Assembly: GCA_036785325.1 (NCBI GenBank)
Contig: JAXIVH010000024.1
Span: forward strand, 5,042,198 to 5,106,197
DNA length: 64,000 bases
Reading direction: 5' to 3'
Source: Urophycis tenuis
Lineage: Eukaryota; Chordata; Actinopteri; Gadiformes; Phycidae
A program made the translations under genes and the position numbers. How positions within the stretch are numbered: the first letter of the stretch is position 1; each line of letters begins with the position of its first letter. This document shows positions 1 to 10,181 of this stretch, piece after piece. Under the pieces are notes generated by a model. The model was not told the origin of the DNA. It did no database searches and saw only the letters and a list, made by a program, of their open reading frames with translations.

Positions 1-12
1 TGTTTGAGATAA

Positions 13-3000
13 TCAGCAGTTTTTCTTGGTGTAGACTTCCTGTGCAGACAGGAAGTCCATGACGAGTTGTGCGGCCTTCCTGGGTCGGTCCAGCGTGACG
101 GCGTGTCCACAGCGCTCCAACAGTGCCACCTGGCAGGCAGGATGTGCTTCCTGCAGCACGCTCGCTCCCGACACGTCAATCACCTGCAGGGAACATGCCT
201 TCAGTGCCTAATTCTCCTCCGTTTTCCCTACCTCACCTAAACACTGTTCACTATATAGGGCTACATATAGGGGCACAAAGAGGGGCACATAGAGGGATAT
301 GTACCTGGTCGTACTTCCCCCAGATCACCTGTAGGGGAGCTGTGATGAGATGAATGCTGTCCTGCAGTGATCGTAATGAATGCTCAGAGGTGAGCTCTCG
401 GAACACTGGAAACACACAGGAAGTACTATTGCTGTAGTTTATATAATACAATATAAATATTGTAGTGCTATATAGTAGTGCTATATGAACACTGTAGTAC
501 CTTGAGAGTAGAAGTCATTGTTTTGAAGTCTTGAGGCTAACAGTCCCTTCAGGATCTGAACACAGACACACACGCAAATGCACGCGCAAAAACAAACACA
601 CACACACACACACGCACAAAAAAAGCATTGCTTTTCTCTTCCTCTCGAAAGAGAGAGAGAGGTCCTTTATTCTACATCAGGCTGTAAATAATCTAAATAT
701 ATGTCGATTTTATTTATAAATCAACATTGTAGGGTGAAGTGTGGTGAAGAGGCGGGGCTTACTGCTCACCTGTCTAGGTAGGCTAATGTTGCTATGGGAG
801 CAGAGTCTCAGCATCTCCTCCAGCTGCTGGGTGGTGCAGGGGAGAAGAGGGACTTCCTCTGGCTTCCAGTCCCCACGCTCCTTCAGCTCCCTCAGCCGAA
901 GGACGAACCCAGAATCCCTGGGGACCACCAGCCCTGGAGAGAGCTAGCTTAGTCCTGCAGTGTTACGTCAGTACTGTGGCACTACGTCAGTGCTGTAGTA
1001 CAACCTTAGTCCTGTGGTACTTGGTTAGTACTGTAGTATTATGTTAGTACTGTGTAACTAGGCTAGTCCTGTCGTGTTATGTGAGTACTGTGGTGGCATG
1101 CTAGTGCTATAGAATAACATTAGCACTGTGGTGGTATGCTAGTGCTATAGAATAACATTAGCACTGTGGTGGTATGCTAGTGCTATAGAATAACGTTAGC
1201 ACTGTGGTGGTATGCTAGTGCTATAGAATAACATTAGCACTGTGGTGGTATGCTAGTGCTATAGAATAACGTTAGCACTGTGGTGGTATGCTAGTGCTAT
1301 AGAATAACATTAGCACTGTGGTGGTATGCTAGTGCTATAGAATAATGTCAGCATTGTGGTGGTATGCTAGTGCTCTAGAATAATGTTAGCACTGTGGTGG
1401 TATGCTAGTGCTCTAGAATAACGTTAGCACTGTGGTGGTATGCTAGTGCTCTAGAATAATGTTAGCACTGTGGTGGTATGCTAGTGCTCTAGAATAACGT
1501 TAGCACTGTGGTGGTATGCTAGTGCTCTAGAATAACGTTAGCATAGCACTGTGGTGGTCTGTACCTGCAGGGCAGATGAGAGTGAGTGCAGCCAGGCAGG
1601 TGGGGTGCTGGGCAGCGTACACCCCAGCCACGTTCCCCCCCATGGAGGTGCCGACCAGATGGAAGGGTTGTCTGTCCAGACCCACCGCCTGGACAAACTA
1701 GACAGTAGGGCATCAGTGTGCATAGTCATTCATAAATCAGCATGGATTTATTCACTTCACACCAGGAAACCTTGGAGCAAACATTGAGAACATTACAGAA
1801 ATCAGAAAGTTTTATTGCCAGGAAGGATTTTACACCAACGAGGAATATTAAAGAAAAAAAAAAAAGGTACGTTAAATGTAATAGCACATGCTGTATAGAA
1901 ACTCAATATTTTATGTTTGTCTATTTTTCCAATATTAACAGCTAAATAAAGAAACTGAAAAGTGGAAATAGGTCAATTCATCTGTTGGTCATATCTTTTA
2001 CATAAACATACCCTTACGTCTTTGTTCCTCTACAGCAAATTATAATATAGTGCACTTTCAGGGAGACTTGGGCACATTCAGCCAGTTGGAACAGAAGAAC
2101 ACACCAGACCTGTTTAGTAAGCAGGATTTGATGCCGCATTCCTACAACTTATAAAATGCAATTCAATGTGGATGTATTCAAGGTATTCAGAATACAATAC
2201 TCATATTGAGTAATGTAACGGAATACATTACAAAAGACATTTTTGAGCATGTATTCTGTATTCTGTGACTGGATACATTTTAAAAGTATCCTTCCCAACA
2301 CTGATGACTGAGTTGCTGTTGGTGACTACATAAGGAATTAGAACTTGTGATGTAGCTATTCAGTTGGTAGAGCTAACTCATACACTTAGTAGAGCTAACT
2401 CATACAGTTGGTAGATCTAACTCATACAGTTGGTAGAGCTAACTCATACAGTTATTAGAGCTAACTCATACAGTTGGTAGAGCTAACTCATACAGTTAGT
2501 AGAGCTAACTCATACAGTTATTAGAGCTAACTCATACAGTTGGTAGAGCTAACTCATACAGTTGGTAGAGCTAACTCATACACTTAGTAGAGCTAACTCA
2601 TACAGTTGGTAGAGCTAACTCATACAGTTGGTAGAGCTAACTCATACAGTTAGTAGAGCTAACTCATACAGTTACTAGAGCGAACTCATACAGTTAGTTA
2701 TACAGCTAGACTACTAACAGTTAGTTAGTAGTCACTCTCTGCTGTTGTTACTATTGCTGCTGTCGTTGCTATTACTGTTGTTGCTGTTGAACAATAGGAC
2801 TACAAGTGGCCACTCAAGCTGTTAACCAGTCAGTTTTGGCCTCTCAGTTGTAGACAATAGCCTTGATTGCAGGGTGTAGCTATGACTGCATCAGGATCAG
2901 CATCGGGGCCGGCAAACAAAGACCGGTTGAACAAAGACTGAGGGATTCTCTCTGCGGGAGTCCCTCTAGAGACCACTGCGTACCCTAACCCTAGTGTACC

Positions 3001-4964
3001 ACATTGTGTATTGTAGCCATGTGTGTAACCCCTATCAGGGGTTGGGATGTCAGGACATCTACCCGACACAGACGCCGTCCACAACCCAATACTCGATGCT
3101 CCACCCCTTCCAATCTGCTCTACCCGTCCCTCCCCGTTTGCACTGACCTCAAAGTAATGGGCGGACTCTGGAACTCCCAATCAGCAGTCAGGAAGGCAGA
3201 CTCCATCTCGGCCTATGCCTGCCTCCAGTCCCTCCACTTCCTTGCCCTATACAGAAACCTGGATCACCCCAGACAACACGTCCACTCCGGCTGTCCTCTC
3301 TACCGCCCACTCCTTCTCACACACCCCGAGACCATCAGGGCGAGGAGGGGGGACTGGACTCCTCATCTCACCCAAGTGGTCCTACCGGGTGCTTCCTCTG
3401 GAACACCTGACCAGATCAGCAGTTGAACTCCACACTGTTGCCGTCACCACTCCCATCAAGCTCTACATTGCAGTCATCTACCGTCCTCCGGTCCCTTCCA
3501 TGACTTCTTTGAAGAGATGGATGCCCTCCTCAGCTGCTTTCCTGAAGACGGCACTCCGTTGGTTGCCCTGGGCGACTTCAACATCCAGCCAGAGAAGTTG
3601 CAATCATCTGACTTTACAACCGTTTTCACCACATTTGACCCAACACTCTCTCCTTCTCCTCCTACCCACAGAGCTGAGAACCATCTTGACCTTGTCTTCA
3701 CAAGTAGTGCCTGTGCACTCTGTTACCCCGCTGTGTCTGACCACTTTGTCACTTTCTCTCTCCCCTTGAAGTCCCCCTCATCTGTTCCTCCTGCCCCCCA
3801 CAGTAACCTGAAAACCCTCTCCCCCTCCACTCTCTCCTCTCCTCCCCCCCAGAACCATTCTCACTACTCTCCACTGAGGAAGCCTCCTCTACCCTGCTGT
3901 CTTCCCTCTCCTCCTCTTTGGACTCCCTCTGTCCCCTCACATCCAGACCTGCGCGGTCTTCTCCTCCTCCTCCTTGGCTGTCTGAATCTCTGCGGGCTCA
4001 TAGAACAGAGCTACAGACAGCTGAGAGGAAATGGAAGAAATCAGACTGTGCTGATGATCTCTCCTACTACCTTCACCTCCTCTCAGACTTCACCTCCACC
4101 ATATCATTATCATATTTGGGGCGGCAGTAGCTCAGTGGGTAGAGCGGGTCGTCCTCTAACCGTAGGGTCGGTGGTTCGATTCCCTCCTCCAACTGTCTGC
4201 ATGTCGAAGTTGAGTCAGACACTGACCCCCAACTTGCTCCCCAGGCGGGCGCTGACCTGCCCGCTGCTCCTATGTGATATAGAATGGGTCAAATGCAGAG
4301 AACCGATCCCCTCCACCCCTCCCCTTTAGGGCGGCAGTAGCTCAGTGGGTAGAGCGGGTCGACCTCCAACTGTAGGGTCGGCGGTTCGATTCCCTCCTCC
4401 AACTGTCCGCCTGTCGAAGTGTCCTTGAGGAAGACACTGAACCCCAACTTGCTCCCCGGGCGCTGACCACGGCTGCCCACTGCTCCTATGTAATATATAC
4501 TTCGGTAAAGTTAGAAAGATATTCACAGATTCGGACTTCCGGGATCAATAAGTCTGAGACGAAACGTTGTTCAAACACAAATGATGCCTCTTTCACATCA
4601 TAACAGTATAGACTACGAGCTACAAGAACCAAAAACCCTTTTTTTACAAAAGCAAGCCGTCCTCCGAGCTGCACGGATAACGTTGATCTCTACGTGCAGC
4701 CGGCGGTCAGACAAGTGCTTAGGGACCGTCTGCAAATTGCAATTCCATAAAAGACACTGCAAACAAAAATCAATATCTCCACTGTTATACAGTATAATGA
4801 CTCCAAAATCACTCCACACATCAACAGTCTCCTCATGGTCATACTAAAACAGCTGTTTTGGAGAAAACAGGTTTTGCATAATTTTGGTGATTTCCTCAAA
4901 AGAGAGAACCGATTCCCGCATCCCCCTCCCCTTTACACAATTTCCCTCAGGGATCAATAAAGTA

Positions 4965-4995
<31 letters not shown>

Positions 4996-6186
4996 ATCAG
5001 CAGCCAAATCTACATTCTACCGGAACAAGATCAACTCCTCTGCCTCCAACCCCAGAAAACTATTTTCCATGTTCTCCCCTCCACAACCCCCCCCCCCCCC
5101 TCTCAGTCACTGCAGATGATTTTTCCGACTACTTTACCAAGAAGGGGATGGACATCAGCATCTCCCTTACCTCGGCTGCTACCCTCCCTAGCCCCAGCTC
5201 TACAGCTATCCTCCCTCCCCCCACTCCCACCTCTGCCAGACTTAACCACTTTACCCTTCTCTCCTCCGAAGAGGTCCAGAGACTGGTTATATCCAACCAT
5301 GCAACCACCTGTCCTCTCGACCCCATCCCCTCCTCCCTTCTCCAGGCCATCTCTACCGACATCCTACCGTTCATCACCACCCTCATTAACTCCTCACTCA
5401 CCTCGGGTCTCAGTTTTGGAACGAGCTCCCTGCCAATGTCAGGACGACGGAGTCACTCCCCATCTTCCTGAAGAGACTCAAGACTCACTTGAGTCTTGAG
5501 TCCCCCCCCCATGCTCTTGTTTGTTGTACGTCTTGGCACTTAGCACTATAATTGCTCTTTGTAACTTGGCACTAAGTCAGAGATGTTGTATACTAGCAAT
5601 GGTTAATCTAGCAATTGAAATGCTTGAAACTTGTTCTGGTGACTTTCTTACTGTATTTGACCTAATTTCCCCTCAGGGATAAATAAAGTTGTTCTATTTT
5701 ATTCTGTCTTAACAGCAATGAAATGTTTCACCTTCTTATGACAAATGCTTCGCTTTGGATAAAAGTGTCTGCTAAATGCCCTAAATGTAAATTTGTTTAG
5801 ATGTAGAAGGTGCATAAACAAACAAACCAATCCAAACAGTGACTATAATCTGCCACCTCTAGCCTCTATCTCAACGACCACCCTAGTGTCTACCCCAGCT
5901 ACCACCCCAGGGCCTATTTCTCAACTGGAATGTATCATAAGCAATAAAGTACATCTTACCGTGTGAGATTCAGGTGTAAACCAGGTTTAAACCAGGTGTG
6001 ACTCAGGTGTGACCCAGGTGTGACTCGGGTGTGACTCAGGTGTAGTCTGATTGTGCACCTGTTGTTCTGACCTGGTGTATGCGGTGGACTTGACCCTGGA
6101 TGCTGTAGTCCTCTGGTCCGGTTCGGCTGGAGCCATCGTGACCCGGCATGTCCACACACACCACATGCTGCTGGTCTGGAAGGAAC

Positions 6187-6226
<40 letters not shown>

Positions 6227-6227
6227 A

Positions 6228-6262
<35 letters not shown>

Positions 6263-7092
6263 TACATGCTGCCATGCTGCTACTTTACTCTTGTACTTGA
6301 GACATTGGTTGATCAGACACCACACCAAGCGGCAACATTCCATGCTGAAAAATGAAGCCCATGCGGAAGTGCAAAAACTTGCAGTTCCTCGATTGGCCGC
6401 TTGAGGCTGGCTGCAGAACGGAGTCAACTCCCATAGACACCCATGTTAAAATGTCCAACTTTACAGCCAAAATAAACATGTTTACAGCCTGGTTCAAAAA
6501 ACGGTTTTGGTGTCTTTCAGTAGTGTTCGAGTCCATGACAACTGTGAGGGGGGTGATTTTTTTTAGAATCCATTATTTTAATGCACAGAGAAGGATTTAT
6601 TTTATGAATAATTAAGGGCGTGGTCAACTTGATTGGCAGCTGTCATCTGTTATCACGGCACGACCTTCACGGATTCGAGGCTTTGATTGGTCTGGCTGGA
6701 GGTAGGCGGGCTTAGAACACAGACTGAAATGTCCAAGATGGCGGCGCCCAGAAGCTCAATTTTAGGCTTCATCTCCGCTGTTAAGAATGCCTATGGGTGA
6801 CGTCACGGAGGGTTTGTCCATTAGTTATGTACCGTCTATGCACCACACACACACTTGTACACATGGCTTCATGGGGATGTAGGCTGGAGGCTGCCAGATG
6901 TTGGGGTACCTTTATGAAGGGCAGCCACACGTCTTTGTTAGCCGAGAAGCCATGGAGCAGCAGGAGGGAGGGGGAGCGGCCCGGGACCCCCCGCTGGGAG
7001 TAGCAGAACCTGTAGTCTTCCCAGAACACACACCTCACCTGGAGACCATACCGCCACCGGCTGAACCTGCACACACCTCAGTGTTGTTACTG

Positions 7093-7191
<99 letters not shown>

Positions 7192-7202
7192 TGAGTGTGT
7201 GT

Positions 7203-7254
<52 letters not shown>

Positions 7255-7396
7255 TGAGTGTGTGTGTGTGTGCTCACCAATAATGGGTCTTAATGAGGGC
7301 TGCAGGCCAGATAAAGTATGTTGCCGTGACCACCAAGATGGGGACAGCTAGGAGGCTTCCTGCTAGAGCTATCATGTTAACGGCATTCACATCCAT
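13..7396 (-). CDS. abhd6: Monoacylglycerol lipase ABHD6 (alpha/beta hydrolase domain 6)
   Basis: Eight coding exons read right to left: 7278-7396, 6910-7066, 6072-6185, 1565-1697, 770-933, 501-555, 305-405, 13-183. They join in frame to 337 residues, the length I recall for human ABHD6. The start MDVNAVNM is followed by a hydrophobic membrane anchor (about residues 8-30). The oxyanion region reads LLLLHGFSANKD, the nucleophile elbow GTSMGG, the acid is the Asp of VIDVSG, and the catalytic His lies in ERCGHAV, so the triad is complete. The family hydrolyses monoacylglycerols such as 2-arachidonoylglycerol at the inner face of membranes. Introns carry many satellites and a LINE/SINE cluster. 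The tiny 55-bp exon 6 is easily missed by ORF scanning. Whether this is the a or b fish copy cannot be told here. Confidence 0.96.
1089..1556. repeat. 38-bp minisatellite, about 12 copies, abhd6 intron
   Basis: The unit contains GTGGTGGTATGCTAGTGCTA followed by TAGAATAACRTTAGCACT and repeats with few substitutions. The last copy ends a few bases before the donor of abhd6 exon 1565-1697. A looser, older-looking version of the same motif extends left to about 955. Confidence 0.9.
1698..3000. other. abhd6 intron, non-coding
   Basis: AT-rich sequence without a convincing exon on either strand. It contains a 22-bp satellite at 2345-2700 (listed separately) and a short (TGY)n tract near 2745-2790. 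Open frames here are short and show no family resemblance. Confidence 0.7.
2345..2700. repeat. 22-bp minisatellite, about 16 copies
   Basis: The unit AGCTAACTCATACAGTTGGT plus AG is repeated head to tail with variants at the GTTGGT position (GTTAGT, GTTATT, CTTAGT). It lies in the long abhd6 intron. Confidence 0.92.
4118..4329 (+). mobile_element. tRNA-derived SINE, copy 1, inside the LINE
   Basis: A tRNA-like head with A box (TAGCTCAGTGGGTAGAGCGG) and B box (GGTTCGATTCC) is followed by a non-tRNA body. There is no cloverleaf with a plausible anticodon, so this is a SINE and not a tRNA gene. It interrupts the LINE between its endonuclease and RT parts. Confidence 0.8.
4330..4990 (+). mobile_element. 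tRNA-derived SINE, copy 2, split by a younger insertion
   Basis: A second head-to-tail SINE copy begins at 4330 with the same A and B boxes. Its body follows copy 1 up to about 4497 (CTCCTATGTAATATA) and resumes near 4895 with the GAGAACCGATTCCC stretch found in copy 1 near 4299. It ends in CAGGGATCAATAAAGTATG and a (TCTG)n tail at 4966-4996. The roughly 400 bases between are foreign to the SINE. Confidence 0.72.
4498..4893. mobile_element. Unidentified insert of about 400 bp nested in SINE copy 2
   Basis: This block is absent from the neighbouring SINE copy and breaks the match exactly, so it arrived after the SINE pair formed. No long open frame or recognised transposase fragment was seen. 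It may be a short non-autonomous DNA element, but I could not find clean terminal inverted repeats by eye. Confidence 0.5.
6186..6262. repeat. (CA)n microsatellite abutting abhd6 exon 3 acceptor
   Basis: A run of about 77 bp of CA with a few interruptions. On the sense (minus) strand it is a TG run that ends directly in the TAG acceptor of exon 6072-6185, so it stands in for the polypyrimidine tract. Confidence 0.9.
7093..7272. repeat. (TG)n microsatellite next to abhd6 exon 1 donor
   Basis: About 180 bp of TG with periodic TAGTGAG interruptions. On the abhd6 sense strand it is a CA run starting about six bases after the exon 1 donor (GT at 7276-7277). Confidence 0.92.
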
Positions 7397-7596
7397 TCAC
7401 ACAGGCAGGGTAGGCACCGCCCCTTTAAGACGTCAGAGCAGGACCTCCAGGTGATGGTATCTCTAGTAGTAGAGCAAATGGAGTAGAGGAAATTGTTTGT
7501 GTTGAAGTATGGATGTAGGCTGTCAGAATAGACTTCACTTCACGCAAATGAGCTTTCTTCAGTAGATTGTCTCTGGAACTAAACTCAGCGTGTCCC

Positions 7597-7745
7597 TTAT
7601 TATCCATACTAACCCATTATAACCCATACTAACCCAGTCTAAAGCATATTAACCCAGTCTAATCCACAGTAACCCAGTCTAAATCACATCAACCCAGTCT
7701 AACTCAGACTAACCGGGTCCACCATAACCCATTTTAACCCAGACT
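7597..7745. repeat. Degenerate TAACCCAGTCTAA-type short repeat
   Basis: Imperfect units around AACCCAGTCTAA or AACCCATACT recur about a dozen times in the spacer upstream of abhd6. They are too diverged and irregular to be telomeric repeats. Confidence 0.6.
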
Positions 7746-7951
7746 ACTGTGGCCTCTTGGTTTTCTAAAGTTGTTATGTAGAGGCAGAAGTGAAGAACAG
7801 GACCTTACACACTGACCTTTGAGGTCATTAAACTGGTTTACATGACGGTGATGTAACTTGTTCCAGAGATAACCGTGATCATGTGGAACAGCCCATAATA
7901 ACCCATACTAAACAAAAAACAAAACAATATTGACAATATTAACCCATAATA

Positions 7952-8077
<126 letters not shown>

Positions 8078-8171
8078 TGGGGGAGAGGGCACTTTCACTT
8101 TAACATGATCATGGTCATTATTCAACCTGTAGTTATGTTTTAATCCATCACGTTACAACAGCAACAACATA

Positions 8172-8960
8172 ATTATATTAAATTAGATTAGATTAGATTA
8201 AACTTTATTGTCATTGTGCAGAGTACAAGTAGAGCGACAACGAAATGTAGTTCTAACCAGAAGTGCAAAGGAGCGATTAAGGTGCAGGATGTACATGAAT
8301 AGTGCAATATGAGTAGACAGTTGTAAATAAACAGTGGCCCTGTAAAGTAACCAGTAAACAGATAGGGCAAGTAGGAACAAGATGATGATGATGACAGCGA
8401 CATGAGTAAGTTCAACACACAGCACCAACCTCTCTGGTTCCTCTCCCGCTCCTCTCTGGGGGCGCGGGGGAGATCAGCCCGGTAGGAGAAGCGATCAGCC
8501 CGGTAGGAGAAGAAATCAGACGGATGGAGCGGAGATCAGCCGGTAAGGAAAAGGAAAGCAAAATCAGTCGGTTAGGAAGTGAGACTTTGCAGGTTGGGAG
8601 GTAACAACAGCAGGATGGGGGGTAATGTGAGCGGCAACTCCGAAAGCAGATCAGTAGAGGAAGTTCAGCCACCTTCATTAAAGGGGAAGCTATCGCTTTT
8701 TCACTCGCCGACTGAACCGTAAGAACCCGTGATGTTGGTCAGAGGCAACGCTCCGTGAAGCCTCAAACCTCCCGTGAAACCTCATGTAGGAGCCCTACCG
8801 ACCACCCTCCCACAAAAAAGACTTACAAAACAAACAAACCAAAAACCCACCTCATGTGGTGCACGTCTTGGCACTTCATAATTGCTCTTTCTAACTTGGC
8901 ACTTAGCCAGAGATGGTATATACTACAATGAGTAATGTCAATGCGTGAAAATTGTTCTGG
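8172..8960. mobile_element. Probable transposable-element remnants in the abhd6-ctsz spacer
   Basis: The stretch starts with TTAGATTAGATTAAACTTTATTGTCATTGTGC, a motif often seen at the ends of interspersed repeats in fish genomes. No transposase or reverse transcriptase frame is visible. From about 8860 it matches the 3' region of the LINE at 5525-5800. Confidence 0.45.
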
Positions 8961-9065
8961 GGACCCTTTATCGTATTAACAGCAATGAAATGTTTCACCT
9001 TCTGACAATGTACTTTATGTAAGTCGCTTTGGATAAAAGCGTCTGCTAAATGCCATACATGTCAA
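8860..9065 (+). mobile_element. L2-type LINE 3' fragment
   Basis: This copy of the LINE tail shares CGTCTTGGCACTT, TTGCTCTTT and AACTTGGCACTTAG with the element at 3000-5800. It ends in CGCTTTGGATAAAAGCGTCT near 9027. Only the 3' untranslated end is present, as expected of 5'-truncated insertions. Confidence 0.75.
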
Positions 9066-9919
9066 TGTTACTGTACATGATGAACATGGAGTGACTGTGA
9101 ATAAAGGCTTCACAAGGCGACGGGATGACAGAAGACAGACACCCTGTGAAGCCTGAGGTCTTTGATGAGCAGCTGCCACAAGGGGGCGCCCAGTACCACC
9201 ATGGACTGGTTCTACTTGAAACTTCCCAGTACACCCTCAGTCTTCTATTGGTGTTACTGGGAGTTGTCTACCACTGGTTAAACTGGGAGCCTAACAGTAT
9301 TTCATGAAAACCTTTCAAATATTTCTACAGCCTGAGCCCCATTATAAAATAACAGCAGCAGAATAAATGAGAACGTGTTTTGAATTATCTAATATTGCTG
9401 TGTAAAGGAGAAAAAACCGACAGTTGACTCAATGCAATAATAATCAGACATAAAAGATCACATGGCACGGGTCACGTCCCACGCAGATAGGTTGACATGG
9501 CTGTAACCATAGGGCTGTAACACACACACCTCTCTGTAGGGGGCTCCTCCTTTAACAGACTCAGAGATAGTTTCTACAACAGGGCCATAGTCCTGTTAAA
9601 CAATAACTGACACAATCGTGTCATTCAACCATGTCAATCCATTCCATCCAACCATTCAATCCATTCAGTCATTCCACTTTCAATTTCACATTCATAAAGA
9701 ACATGTGCAATACGCTTTTTTTCTTCTTTTTTTTTCTTTTTCTTTTTCAAAAACAAAAGTGCAATATTTCTTTTATACGCTTGATTTCCCACTGTTTCAT
9801 ACGCTTGATTTCCCACTGTTTCATCACAGCCCTAATTTCTAATTTGTATATAGTATTTGTATACACTTTGTTGGTATGTTGATATGTGCCTTGTTTTAGT
9901 TATTTATTATTTAATATTT

Positions 9920-10025
9920 ATCTTTTTGCACTAAAGGGAGAGCTGTGCCTCAATTTCGTTGTGCCACCGTATTTTTATACTGTTGTACAATGACAATAAA
10001 GATTCTATTCTATTCTATTCTATTC
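9920..10025 (+). mobile_element. Retroelement 3' tail with (TTCTA)n end
   Basis: A TTTTGCACTAAAGGGAGAG stretch leads to TTGTACAATGACAATAAAGA and then pentamer TTCTA repeats. This looks like the 3' end of a 5'-truncated non-LTR insertion. It stops about 160 bp before the ctsz start codon. Confidence 0.55.
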
Positions 10026-10035
10026 CTCTGGACCC

Positions 10036-10064
10036 TGACGTCACGTATCCTCTGACCACGTGAC
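10036..10064 (+). promoter_or_regulatory. ctsz proximal promoter: CRE and E-box/CLEAR-like site
   Basis: A perfect cAMP-response palindrome TGACGTCA sits at 10036-10043 and ACCACGTGAC at 10055-10064, about 120-145 bp before the ctsz start codon. The second site differs at one base from the CLEAR consensus GTCACGTGAC bound by TFEB-type factors at lysosomal genes, which fits a lysosomal protease. Function is inferred from motif and position only. Confidence 0.55.
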
Positions 10065-10181
10065 AACAAGCTCCATATACGTTTCCAACTAGGAAGAGGA
10101 GCAGCACATGACCCGCGCTGTCGTCTGGTCTACATCTAGTCCCCGTCCCTCAGCTCGGTTGGGACACGTTGTTCTGTTGCG

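Larger units (their letters stand above)
3000..5800 (+). mobile_element. Decayed, internally deleted L2-clade LINE
   Basis: Frameshifted translations on the plus strand keep L2-type endonuclease hallmarks: LWNSQSAVRKADSISAY near 3170, TETWITPDN near 3250, YRPP near 3480 and LGDFNI near 3570. After a SINE interruption the start of the reverse transcriptase region appears (TTCPLDPIPSSLLQAIS, near 5305). At about 5405-5415 the sequence jumps to the extreme C-terminus (FWNELPANVR, then LPIFLKRLKTH), so most of the RT is deleted. The 3' end carries an AATAAA-like stretch near 5685 and the typical fish LINE tail (CTTTGGATAAAAGTGTCTGC) near 5755. It is not functional: stops and frameshifts are frequent. 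Confidence 0.85.

Noticed and set aside
4118..4192. tRNA gene
   Set aside because: A and B boxes are present but the anticodon arm does not form a normal cloverleaf, and the sequence continues into a repeated SINE body.
3004..4329. Protein-coding genes in the plus-strand frames
   Set aside because: They are fragments of a decayed LINE with frameshifts and not host genes.
7597..7745. Interstitial telomeric repeat
   Set aside because: Units resemble TAACCC only partly and vary too much in length and sequence.
9125..9307. A 60-residue plus-strand frame
   Set aside because: It lies between retroelement tails, is short and has no recognised motif.
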